64,000 nt of DNA. It comes from Spirosoma taeanense. GTDB lineage: Bacteria > Bacteroidota > Bacteroidia > Cytophagales > Spirosomataceae. Shown one piece after another: positions 54,880 to 63,120 of this stretch. Made by a program: the position numbers and the translations under genes. The notes beneath the pieces are model-generated. The model was given only the letters and a program-made list of their open reading frames with translations, was not told the origin of the DNA and did no database searches. The stretch covers positions 62,001 through 126,000 of the forward strand of contig NZ_CP053435.1 in assembly GCF_013127955.1 (NCBI RefSeq), given 5' to 3'. Each line of letters opens with the position of its first letter. Positions within the stretch are counted from its first letter, which is position 1.

Positions 54880-56754
54880 ATGAAATTCTTTTCTCTACTG
54901 TTAAGCTTACTGATTGCAAACAGCGCATTAGCTCAAACCTGTAACTGCACATACACTATTACAAAAACTGGCTCATACGACGGTACAGCCTTGAAAATTG
55001 GTCCCGGCGCTACCGTTTGTATTCAGGCGGGTAATTACGATTATCTACGGCTCAACAACTTCGTAGGTACGGCCGATAACCCAATCAAATTTGTGAATTG
55101 TGGCGGCTTGGTGGACGTAAACTATCCAACCGGCTCAACAACAGGTATTGCTTTTCAAGGCTGTCGCTACTTCCGAATCACGGGAACCGGCGATAGCAAT
55201 TATTCATACGGTATCCGGATATCGAAGACTGGCCAGAGTATTTCCGGACTAAATATTACGACGTTAAGCACTGATTGCGAGGTCGATCACCTGGAAGTGT
55301 CGAACACGGGCTTTGCGGGAATCATGATCAAAACCGATCCAACCTGCGATCCGGCAACGCAGCGGGGAAACTTCACGATGTATAATGTGAAGGTGCACCA
55401 TAACTACGTTCACGATACGATAGGCGAGGGCTTTTATATAGGAAACTCTTTCTGGAACAATGGGCACCCACGCACCTGCGAGGGCCAGAGCGTAAGGCTG
55501 CCTCCGCACGAAATAATTGGTTTGGAAATCAGCTACAACCGGTCAGAAAATACCGGCTGCGAGGGAATTCAGTATGCCTGTGCTCCTAACTCCAGGGTTC
55601 ACCATAACACGGTAATTAATGCCGGAATTCAGCCCTTTGACCCGAATCAGGATAATGGCGTGCAGATTGGGGGCGGGGTAAGCGGCTGGTTTTACAACAA
55701 CACCATTCAGAAGGCAGCAGGCGTAGGGCTGATTATCGTCGGTCACCTGGGCCCCAATTATGCGTACAATAATATCATCACCAATACGGGCGAAAACGGA
55801 ATTTTCGTAGATGAGCGGACGGGGACATTAGCCAACGTAGACATCGTGTTAGCCAACAATACAGTAATCACGACTGCTAATGAAGGTATTCAGCTATACA
55901 ACGAAACGCAGAATAACTACATCTTTAATTCGGTTATTCTGAATCCAGCCGACGGCAAGTTTATTTCGACGCTGAATAAAGATGTTCATTATACCGCCCA
56001 GAACAACTTCACTTCAATGAATATCGGAGACGCCAGGTTTGTGAACGCAACTGGTGGGGATTATCATCTGGCGGCTGGGTCTCCTCTGATCGATGCTGGG
56101 CAAAATATGAGCCGGTATGGTGTCACTACTGACTTATCCGACATAAGCCGTTTGTTAAGCAGTGCCTACGATGTTGGTGCCTATGAGTACGTAGCAACCA
56201 GCAGCACGCCCTTACCTGTCGAACTGCTTTCATTCACAGCTAAACCCCAGGGCCAGCAGGTACAGCTTGCCTGGGCCACTACCTCCGAGCGGGATGCCGA
56301 TCGGTTTGAAGTGCAGCGCAGCCACGATCTAAGCGAGTTTGTGACCCTGGGTGAGGTTAAAGCTAAAGGCAATACCAGCCAGCGCCAGTATTATGGCCTG
56401 CTTGACGGACGCCCCCTGGATGGTGTTAACTATTATCGGCTACGGCAGGTGGATCAGGATGGTAAAACAGCGTATTCCAAAATAATATCAGCTGTCATAG
56501 ATGAGTTAAGCCCCAGCCTTGAACTGCTGGGTAATCCAATCGACGGCAGACTAATCCAGGCCTCCGTCCGTAACCTGCCCGGTGCTAATTATCATCTATC
56601 AACACTTACCGGCCGTGAGCTAATGGTTAACAGCGACCTCCAGCCAGATGGTGTGCTGACACTAACGCCCGCACAGCCGTTACCTGCCGGCGTTTATCTT
56701 TTGTGGACCAATAACAGCGCCACACGGTTGGTACAAAAAATTGTTGTGTATTAA
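54880..56754 (+). CDS. T9SS cargo protein with right-handed beta-helix
   Basis: 624 residues from the ATG at 54880; signal peptide ends SALAQ. From about 30 to 420 the protein has repeated short beta strands typical of a parallel beta-helix (for example VHHNTVINAG, YNNTIQKAAGVGLI, NIITNTGENGIF), as in polysaccharide lyases and adhesins. Catalytic residues cannot be assigned. The C-terminal 180 residues duplicate those of the previous gene and include the sorting domain. The two genes lie head to tail. Confidence 0.85.
   Translation: MKFFSLLLSLLIANSALAQTCNCTYTITKTGSYDGTALKIGPGATVCIQAGNYDYLRLNNFVGTADNPIKFVNCGGLVDVNYPTGSTTGIAFQGCRYFRITGTGDSNYSYGIRISKTGQSISGLNITTLSTDCEVDHLEVSNTGFAGIMIKTDPTCDPATQRGNFTMYNVKVHHNYVHDTIGEGFYIGNSFWNNGHPRTCEGQSVRLPPHEIIGLEISYNRSENTGCEGIQYACAPNSRVHHNTVINAGIQPFDPNQDNGVQIGGGVSGWFYNNTIQKAAGVGLIIVGHLGPNYAYNNIITNTGENGIFVDERTGTLANVDIVLANNTVITTANEGIQLYNETQNNYIFNSVILNPADGKFISTLNKDVHYTAQNNFTSMNIGDARFVNATGGDYHLAAGSPLIDAGQNMSRYGVTTDLSDISRLLSSAYDVGAYEYVATSSTPLPVELLSFTAKPQGQQVQLAWATTSERDADRFEVQRSHDLSEFVTLGEVKAKGNTSQRQYYGLLDGRPLDGVNYYRLRQVDQDGKTAYSKIISAVIDELSPSLELLGNPIDGRLIQASVRNLPGANYHLSTLTGRELMVNSDLQPDGVLTLTPAQPLPAGVYLLWTNNSATRLVQKIVVY
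56212..56754 (+). repeat. Direct repeat copy 2 (180-codon C-terminal module)
   Basis: Partner of the repeat at 54275-54817, with the same length of 543 bp. See that entry. Confidence 0.9.
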
Positions 56755-56912
56755 CTCCTAACGCGAGTTGCAGGGTTAATACACAACAGAAATTAGTACA
56801 ATAATCTACGCTTTGGCAATTCTTCTACAGTTGAAGTAGGACAACGGAATAGGATTTGAATTAATCCTTCCAGGTTAACCGTTATCTAATGGACATGTTA
56901 TCCATTAGAGCT

Positions 56913-57533
56913 ATGAAACAAACTGTGGGTATAGTAAGCCTGAGCCTTTTTATACTGTTTGCTTCCCGGACTGTACAGGCTCAATTAGCCAAAGGTTATA
57001 CGCTTGGCGATGCCGTTGCTGATTTTCGTCTTAAAACGGTAGATGAACGAACTGTCTCACTAGCCGATTATCGGGATCACAAAGGAATAATTGTTGTCTT
57101 TACCAGTAATCACTGCCCGTTTTCTAACACCTATGAAGACCGGCTGCTGGCTCTTGACCGCAAATATGCTCCGCAGGGCTACCCGGTGCTGGCCATCATG
57201 CCCGCTGACTGGACTACTTACGAGGATGATTCCTTTGCAAATATGAAAGCTCGTGCTAGCGCAAAAGGGTATACGTACGCCTATGCCTTAGACGACACCC
57301 AGAGCGTAGCACGGGCATTTGGCGCAACCCGCACCCCGCAGTTGTATGTACTCAAACAAACCAAAGGGCAGTTCATTCTTGAGTACACCGGCACTATTGA
57401 CGATAATCCGCAGGACAGCGCTGGGGTGCAACGGCATTATCTTGACGAAGCCGTAAGCAGTTTGTTAACTGGCAGACCTGTTCAATCGCCTATAACCAAA
57501 CCAATCGGCTGCGCGATTAAGTGGAAAAATTAA
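56913..57533 (+). CDS. Secreted redoxin (thioredoxin-like, single-Cys CPFS)
   Basis: 206 residues from ATG 56913 (the frame allows 56889). A signal peptide ending TVQAQ suggests an extracytoplasmic location. The thioredoxin fold shows FTSNHCPFSNTYEDR, with one Cys followed by Ser instead of a second Cys, then ARAFGATRTPQLYVL. A second Cys is near the C-terminus (GCAIKWK). It resembles AhpC/TSA-type redoxins. Its exact role is unknown. Confidence 0.83.
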   Translation: MKQTVGIVSLSLFILFASRTVQAQLAKGYTLGDAVADFRLKTVDERTVSLADYRDHKGIIVVFTSNHCPFSNTYEDRLLALDRKYAPQGYPVLAIMPADWTTYEDDSFANMKARASAKGYTYAYALDDTQSVARAFGATRTPQLYVLKQTKGQFILEYTGTIDDNPQDSAGVQRHYLDEAVSSLLTGRPVQSPITKPIGCAIKWKN

Positions 57534-57623
57534 GCGTATACCGCAAGACCACAAAAAGGCATTCTTGTCTTCTGGCACGGCGTTTGCCAAGCGGTTCTGT
57601 AAACAAACTACACAAGTACCGTT

Positions 57624-58181
57624 ATGAGAAAGACAAGACTTATTCTTACCCAGATCAAGCATGTTGCTGGTACGGCAATGCTGGTCGCTTCACTGGCCCT
57701 TTTGCAGGCATGTAGCTCAGACAACAAAAATGAATCCCGGACAGAGGATGCTATGGAGCGCACCGGTGATGCCATGGAAGCTGATGCAAAAGATGCAACC
57801 GCCGAAACTCGTGAAGATCTGGATCGGGCGGGTGATAAAGTTGAGGCAAAAGCCGACGAAGTTGGCGACGATTTTGAGCGTGAGCGCAGAGAAGCTGTCG
57901 CCGACATGAGGGTCCAGAAAGACAAGTTAGACGCAAAAATTGATGAACTGCAGGCTGATATTAAGCGGCAGGGTGCTAAGGCCAAAGCTGAATCGAAACA
58001 ACAGCTGGCCAAACTGGAAGATGAACGTAAAGAGTTAGGAAACGATATCGACAAGGCACAAAACGCTACGGCGGCTGCCTGGAAGGATATAAAAGCGGGC
58101 TTTAAGAAAGCTGGCCGAAACATCGGTAATGCTTTTGACCGGGCCGAAGATAAAGTAGATCCAGATGGGAAAGACGATTAA
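57624..58181 (+). CDS. Coiled-coil lipoprotein, unknown function
   Basis: 185 residues. The signal ends in LALLQAC with a lipobox Cys. The mature part is highly charged and helical (Ala, Glu, Asp, Lys), with a long coiled coil from about 40 to 150 and the C-terminal GRNIGNAFDRAEDKVD. It may be an envelope stress or stabilising protein. No motif assigns a function. Confidence 0.72.
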   Translation: MRKTRLILTQIKHVAGTAMLVASLALLQACSSDNKNESRTEDAMERTGDAMEADAKDATAETREDLDRAGDKVEAKADEVGDDFERERREAVADMRVQKDKLDAKIDELQADIKRQGAKAKAESKQQLAKLEDERKELGNDIDKAQNATAAAWKDIKAGFKKAGRNIGNAFDRAEDKVDPDGKDD

Positions 58182-58203
58182 ATGTCTTTCCTTTAGTGGT
58201 CTT

Positions 58204-58240
58204 AAAAACGCCGACTCACTGTTGTGGTCGGCGTTTTTAT
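58204..58240 (+). terminator. Intrinsic terminator
   Basis: AAAAACGCCGAC / GTCGGCGTTTTT, a 12-bp stem with an 11-nt loop, after the coiled-coil lipoprotein gene. Confidence 0.88.
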
Positions 58241-58377
58241 TGTGGAAAAGTGAGGAAAAGGTTCTACACGCTACGGGAGTTTGTGAAATTCTGTTCAGGA
58301 GAAATTGTACTAGGATAGCGTTTAGTATTAGAAGTGGCTACCTAAACAAGCTGTAGTCATCAGCGTTTATAAATAGT

Positions 58378-59091
58378 ATGTTGCAGGTTGCTACGGTTAC
58401 CCTTTTTCGCTACAAATTCCGCGGCCGGCTTCAGGCTTTCGCGAATATGGGGCGTTTTCTGATGAAGCCGTTTCGGGCTGATGGTTTACGATTCAGTAAA
58501 CTTATGGGCAGTGGTATTGACTTTGGGCTTATCCCCGACTTTTCTACCTATGTTCACCTGGGTCTTTGGGAAACGGATGCTCATGCAACCGCCTTCTCAC
58601 AAACGGACGTGTATCGGCATCTAAATCAGGGCACGGAGCAAACAGGTACTTTATATTTACAGCCCCGGCAATCTCACGGACTTTGGGACGGTCAGAATCC
58701 GTTTCAGGCTAACCCAGTATCGTCTTCTCTCCCGTCTGTTTCTCCCGTTGCCGTACTCACCCGCGCTACAATCCGACCCCGCGCTCTGGCCGACTTCTGG
58801 CGGCATGTACCACAGGCACGTCAGCGACTGCGCGATCAGAAAGATAATCTGCTGTTTGGGATTGGTGTCGGCGAGGTGCCGTTCATGCAACAATGTACAA
58901 TCAGCGTCTGGCGCGACGCTACGGCCGTTGATCAGTATGCCTACCGGCAGAGCGGTCATAAGGAAATAGTCCGGCTGACCCGGCAGCGGCACTGGTATTC
59001 GGAAGAGCTGTTTGCCCGCTTTACGGTTTTACGGGCGACTGGAGCGCTATTTTCCAACGTCGAGAAACAACGGTTTTCAGCCGACGTATAA
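58378..59091 (+). CDS. Spheroidene-monooxygenase-like (CrtA-like) protein
   Basis: 237 residues. The C-terminal signature (PFMQQCTISVWRDATAVDQY, then GHKEIVRLTRQRHWYSEELFARF) resembles the CrtA family of carotenoid monooxygenases. A link to pigments is family-based only; no other carotenoid gene is nearby. Soluble. Confidence 0.7.
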   Translation: MLQVATVTLFRYKFRGRLQAFANMGRFLMKPFRADGLRFSKLMGSGIDFGLIPDFSTYVHLGLWETDAHATAFSQTDVYRHLNQGTEQTGTLYLQPRQSHGLWDGQNPFQANPVSSSLPSVSPVAVLTRATIRPRALADFWRHVPQARQRLRDQKDNLLFGIGVGEVPFMQQCTISVWRDATAVDQYAYRQSGHKEIVRLTRQRHWYSEELFARFTVLRATGALFSNVEKQRFSADV

Positions 59092-59209
59092 TCTTGCCGG
59101 CCTATCTGCGAAAAAACCACGACTTTACTAAACCATCCGGACGCTTAACCCTTGTATTCCAGCGAGGAAAATTGTTATTTTGCGGGCTAAATTGTCTGTA
59201 AAAAGCGAA

Positions 59210-61324
59210 ATGTCTGTCATTAACAAGATCAGAGAACGTTCAGGACTGGCTGTGGGTATTATTGCCGTCAGTCTGATTCTGTTCATTGTGGGAGGGGATT
59301 TGCTCGGCGGCCGTAGTATGCTGTTCGGCGGAAACCAACAGGAAGTCGGCGAAATCGCTGGCCAGTCCATTGATTATCAGGAGTTCAATGCCAAAGTAGA
59401 TGAGCTTCGGGCGCAATACGAGCAGCAAACGGGTCGTGCACCAGCCGAGCAGGATATGGCTCAGCTTCGCGATCAGGCCTGGAATCAACTACTGTTTGAA
59501 ATTGCCTACCAGGAACAATTTGATAAACTGGGTCTGAAAGTATCACCGGAAGAACTCGTGGACATGGTGCAGGGTAACAACATCAGCCCTGCCGTTCGGC
59601 AAGCTTTTACAAACCCTCAGACGGGCGTATTTGACAAAAGTGCAATCATCAACTACCTAAAAGGGTTAAAAAACCTGCCACCGCAACAGCAGGCGGCCTG
59701 GGCTAATTTCGAAAGAAACCTGCAGCAGGATCGGTTGCGCGAAAAGTACGAAGGGCTGATGCGTTTATCGGTGTTTGCAACAACCGCTGAAGCGCAGAAG
59801 GAATATCAGGCGCAGAATACAAAAGCCGACATCAAGCTTCTGTTCGTTCCTTATTACACGATCAATGACACGACCGTAAAGGTTACGGACGCACAGTTGC
59901 AGAGCTATCTGGACAAACATAAGGATGAATATCCGGGTGCCGATACACGCTCAATTCAATACGTTACGTTCTCGGTAGCTCCTTCCAAGGAAGATAGTGC
60001 CGCGCTTTATAACGAAATCAAAACGCTGGCTCGTGGTCTGGGCGCTGCTAAGAACGATTCTGCCTTTGCGCTGCAAAACAGCGACGTCCGCGTACCGCTC
60101 TATATGACGGCAGGCGAAATGCCTGAACAACTGCGGGCTTCTATTCCCACCTTTGCACCGGGTGGTATTTATGGCCCTTTCCGGGAAGGTAACACGTACT
60201 TTATCTATAAGTATGGTGGTACACGTAGAGACACCAGCTTTACGGCTCGGGCCAGTCATATTCTGATTCGGCCAACTGCGCAGACCGACTCGGCCAAAGC
60301 CGATGCCCGTCGCCGGGCGGAAAGCATTCTGAAGCAGATTCAGGGCGGAGCCAGCTTTGAAGCTCTGGCTCAATCGAACAGCGCTGATGGATCAGCGCAG
60401 AACGGTGGTGATCTGGGCTATTTTAAAAACAACGGGCAGATGGTCAAACCGTTTGAGTCGGCTGTATTTGAGGCAACGTCAGCCGGTTTGATTCCGCGGG
60501 TTATTGAAACCGATTTTGGATATCATATTATCAAGGTCACAGAACCCAAGACGAATCTGCTTTATCGCGTAGCAGCCATCGGTAAAGCCATTGCTCCAAG
60601 CCAGACGACCCGCGATGAAGCCCTCCGCAAAGCGGATCAGTTTGCTTCGCAGGTTCAGACGAAAGAAGAGTTTGACACCAAGGTAAAAGAAGATAAGTCG
60701 CTGGTTGTTGCTACGGCCGATCGTATCCCTGAGAGTGCCGCGAATATCAATGCGCTGGCTGACGCGCGCAGCATTGTTCGCTGGGCTTTTGACGATAAGA
60801 CCGAAATTAACGACGTATCGGAGCCATTTGAAGTAGGTGATCAGTACGTTATCGCTGTTCTGACGAACAAGACGGAAAAGGACAACGTGAAAGTGGAAGA
60901 TTTCCGTTCAGAATTAACCGCTAAGGTACGTAATGAACTGAAGGCCGAACAGATCATCAATAAACTGGGTAACTCCAGTGGCTCGCTGGAAAGCATTGCG
61001 CAGAAATATGGTGCAGGCGCGCTGGTTGAAGACGTACAGGATGTTAATCTGGCTAATGGATTTCTGCGCAGTGCCGGTGTTGATCCAGTTGCCCTGGGCC
61101 GCGCATTTGGGCAGAAGCCTGGTAAACGTTCGAAACCTATTATTGGTGATAGCGGTGTGCTGATTGTAGAAACGACGAAGCTTACGCCCGCGCCGACCGT
61201 TGCCGATTACGCGCTCTATAAGACCCAGATTCAACAGAATTCGGCTTCGCGTACCGGTTTTTATATCAATGAGGCTATCAAGGAAGCCGCTAAGGTAGAA
61301 GACCGCCGGTCTAAGTTCTACTAG
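59210..61324 (+). CDS. ppiD: PpiD/SurA-type peptidyl-prolyl isomerase chaperone
   Basis: 704 residues from ATG 59210. A transmembrane helix (about 12-33, GLAVGIIAVSLILFIVGG) anchors it in the inner membrane. A SurA-like N-domain with the helical segment around LRAQYEQQTGRAP follows. The PpiC rotamase domain lies near 340-445 (ASHILIRPTAQTDSAKADAR, GDLGYFKNNGQM, and TDFGYHIIKV). The rest is chaperone-like. It folds secreted proteins in the periplasm. A terminator follows the stop. Confidence 0.9.
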   Translation: MSVINKIRERSGLAVGIIAVSLILFIVGGDLLGGRSMLFGGNQQEVGEIAGQSIDYQEFNAKVDELRAQYEQQTGRAPAEQDMAQLRDQAWNQLLFEIAYQEQFDKLGLKVSPEELVDMVQGNNISPAVRQAFTNPQTGVFDKSAIINYLKGLKNLPPQQQAAWANFERNLQQDRLREKYEGLMRLSVFATTAEAQKEYQAQNTKADIKLLFVPYYTINDTTVKVTDAQLQSYLDKHKDEYPGADTRSIQYVTFSVAPSKEDSAALYNEIKTLARGLGAAKNDSAFALQNSDVRVPLYMTAGEMPEQLRASIPTFAPGGIYGPFREGNTYFIYKYGGTRRDTSFTARASHILIRPTAQTDSAKADARRRAESILKQIQGGASFEALAQSNSADGSAQNGGDLGYFKNNGQMVKPFESAVFEATSAGLIPRVIETDFGYHIIKVTEPKTNLLYRVAAIGKAIAPSQTTRDEALRKADQFASQVQTKEEFDTKVKEDKSLVVATADRIPESAANINALADARSIVRWAFDDKTEINDVSEPFEVGDQYVIAVLTNKTEKDNVKVEDFRSELTAKVRNELKAEQIINKLGNSSGSLESIAQKYGAGALVEDVQDVNLANGFLRSAGVDPVALGRAFGQKPGKRSKPIIGDSGVLIVETTKLTPAPTVADYALYKTQIQQNSASRTGFYINEAIKEAAKVEDRRSKFY

Positions 61325-61341
61325 AACCTGCAGGCACTTTA

Positions 61342-61381
61342 TGAAAAACCCACATCTGATTTCCAGGTGTGGGTTTTTTCA
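61342..61381 (+). terminator. Intrinsic terminator of the ppiD gene
   Basis: AAAACCCACA / TGTGGGTTTT, with a 14-nt loop, ending in a T-run. Confidence 0.88.
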
Positions 61382-61403
61382 TGGCTTCAATCGACAATTG
61401 AGG

Positions 61404-61988
61404 TCATTTCACCTGCTCTTTGAGATAAGCGACCATTTTAGCTAGTGCCCGTGACCGATGGCTGATGGCGTTCTTTTCGACCATGCTCATCTCGGCAAAC
61501 GTTCGGTCAGAGCCGTCGGGCAGGAAAACCGGATCATAACCAAACCCGCCGTTGCCACGCGGTTCTTCTAGAATTTGGCCTTCCACAATGCCTTCAAACT
61601 GGTGTTCGACACCGTGTAGCACCAACGTAAAGACAGTTACGAAACGGGCCCGTCGCGAGCCTGCGGAGGAAAGATTCGTTAATAATTTCTGGATGTTTCG
61701 GGCCGTATCGCGACTGCCGGAATAATGCGCTGAATTTACGCCTGGTTCACCGTTAAGTGCCTCTGCTTCCAAACCCGAATCGTCAGCAAAACACGACACG
61801 CCAAAATGCGTCCAGACGTAATCTGCTTTCTGGCGTGAGTTGCCCGAAATGGAATTTGTCGTTTCAGGTAGTTCGTCCGTGCAGCCGATGTCGCGCAGGG
61901 TTTTGAGGGTAAATAAATCGCCAAGCCAAGCAGCAACTTCATCCAGCTTATGTTGATTATTGGTAGCGAAGCAGAGTTCCATACGCAT
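61404..61988 (-). CDS. rdgB: XTP/dITP diphosphatase (RdgB/HAM1)
   Basis: 194 residues. It clears ITP, dITP and XTP from the nucleotide pool. Motifs: ATNNQHKLDEV at the N-terminus, FADDSGLEAEALNGEPG, GFGYDPVFLPDGSD and SHRSRAL at the C-terminus. Start may be ATG 61982 rather than 61988 (two residues). Its 3' end faces the end of the ppiD gene. Confidence 0.95.
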   Translation of the reverse strand: MRMELCFATNNQHKLDEVAAWLGDLFTLKTLRDIGCTDELPETTNSISGNSRQKADYVWTHFGVSCFADDSGLEAEALNGEPGVNSAHYSGSRDTARNIQKLLTNLSSAGSRRARFVTVFTLVLHGVEHQFEGIVEGQILEEPRGNGGFGYDPVFLPDGSDRTFAEMSMVEKNAISHRSRALAKMVAYLKEQVK

Positions 61989-62022
61989 AAAAAAGCCGTT
62001 TGCAGATATAACTACAAACGGC
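61988..62022 (-). terminator. Terminator of the FKBP gene (minus strand)
   Basis: On the minus strand GCCGTTTG-tagttatatctg-CAAACGGC followed by T6; it overlaps the start region of rdgB. Confidence 0.8.
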
Positions 62023-62042
62023 CCCCGACTGGTACGATAAAT

Positions 62043-62948
62043 TTATTCCACTTTAACGATTGTAATTTCAAACAGCAGCGGAGTATAGGGTAGAATCCGG
62101 TTGGTCCCACTTCCTGTACCTGTTACGCCATACCCTAAGCTCGAAGGAAAAATCAGCGTCGCTTTCTCACCGGCACGTAACGTAGCCAATCCATTCTCAA
62201 AGCCCGGTACTACCCGCTTTTCGCCAATTTTGACCTGAAAGGTGCCCGCTGTGCTGGCATCGAACGTAGTTCCGTTCAGACGCTTACCAGTATAGTTAAG
62301 CGTCACCGTTTTTCCAGTCGTGATAGCCATCGAATCGGCTGGCTGGCTCAATGTCTTAATAACGCGCAGGCCGTCGTCGGTTTTGGTAGTCACCGTAAGC
62401 TTGTTCGCACTGATATAATCTAGAATCCGCTGCTCTTCGGTACGCACGCTCACAATACGTAAATCGTAGCGTACCGGCGAATATTGGGGTAGCAGCAGCG
62501 TACCGATGCGGCCGCCGTCCAGATAAGCCGGAACCAGAACAGATCCTTCTTCGCCCTGACGTAATTTTAAAACGCCGGCATACTGGCCTAACGTAATTCC
62601 CGTAGTGTTGCTCTCTGCTAATATAACCGTAGCGGGATTACTGCCGGCTATATCCGAACTATCGACGATAACACCATCTAGTCGGCGGGTAATGTAATGG
62701 TACCGCACTTCGTCACCGGTTTGCGGAGCTTGACCAGTAGGTGCCGATTTTGTCTGAATAAAATATATGCCTTGCTCAGTCTTTGTCGCCGTCAGGTTAT
62801 TCTGTTTAATATATTGATCAATTTCAGCTTCGTTCTCGCGTCGCTTACGGTCGGTCAGGTCTTCGCCCGGCTGTTGACACGACCCTAGTATAGCCGAAAA
62901 GGCCAGTAAACCATATATCCAGTTTAAACGGCTATTATTCACTTTCAT
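62043..62948 (-). CDS. FKBP-type peptidyl-prolyl isomerase lipoprotein
   Basis: 301 residues. Lipobox Cys in AILGSCQQPG, so the protein is anchored in the inner or outer membrane. Two FKBP-like domains: the first (about 65-165) is divergent, and the second has VTLNYTGKRLNGTTFDAS and GFENGLATLRAGEKATLIFPSSLGYG. Proline isomerase/chaperone for exported proteins. Next to ppiD and a second FKBP gene. Confidence 0.9.
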   Translation of the reverse strand: MKVNNSRLNWIYGLLAFSAILGSCQQPGEDLTDRKRRENEAEIDQYIKQNNLTATKTEQGIYFIQTKSAPTGQAPQTGDEVRYHYITRRLDGVIVDSSDIAGSNPATVILAESNTTGITLGQYAGVLKLRQGEEGSVLVPAYLDGGRIGTLLLPQYSPVRYDLRIVSVRTEEQRILDYISANKLTVTTKTDDGLRVIKTLSQPADSMAITTGKTVTLNYTGKRLNGTTFDASTAGTFQVKIGEKRVVPGFENGLATLRAGEKATLIFPSSLGYGVTGTGSGTNRILPYTPLLFEITIVKVE

Positions 62949-63052
62949 AAATCTTGGAAACGCTTCTGAACGGGTCTAATTCAGCCCCGATTATATTTAG
63001 AACGTAAATCAACGACCTCTCTGTTCGTTGAGCTTCGTATTTGTTTATCCGG

Positions 63053-63110
63053 TCGGTTCTACAAAAAGTCCCGGAAGAACAAACTCTTCCGGGACTTTTT
63101 GTAGAACCGA
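63053..63110. terminator. Long perfect inverted repeat (26 bp) between two FKBP genes
   Basis: Arms 63053-63078 and 63085-63110, 26 bp perfect, 6-nt loop ACAAAC. An A5/T5 block is embedded in each arm. It terminates the upstream gene (63121-64000, minus strand). Confidence 0.85.
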
Positions 63111-63120
63111 TGCATTTAAT

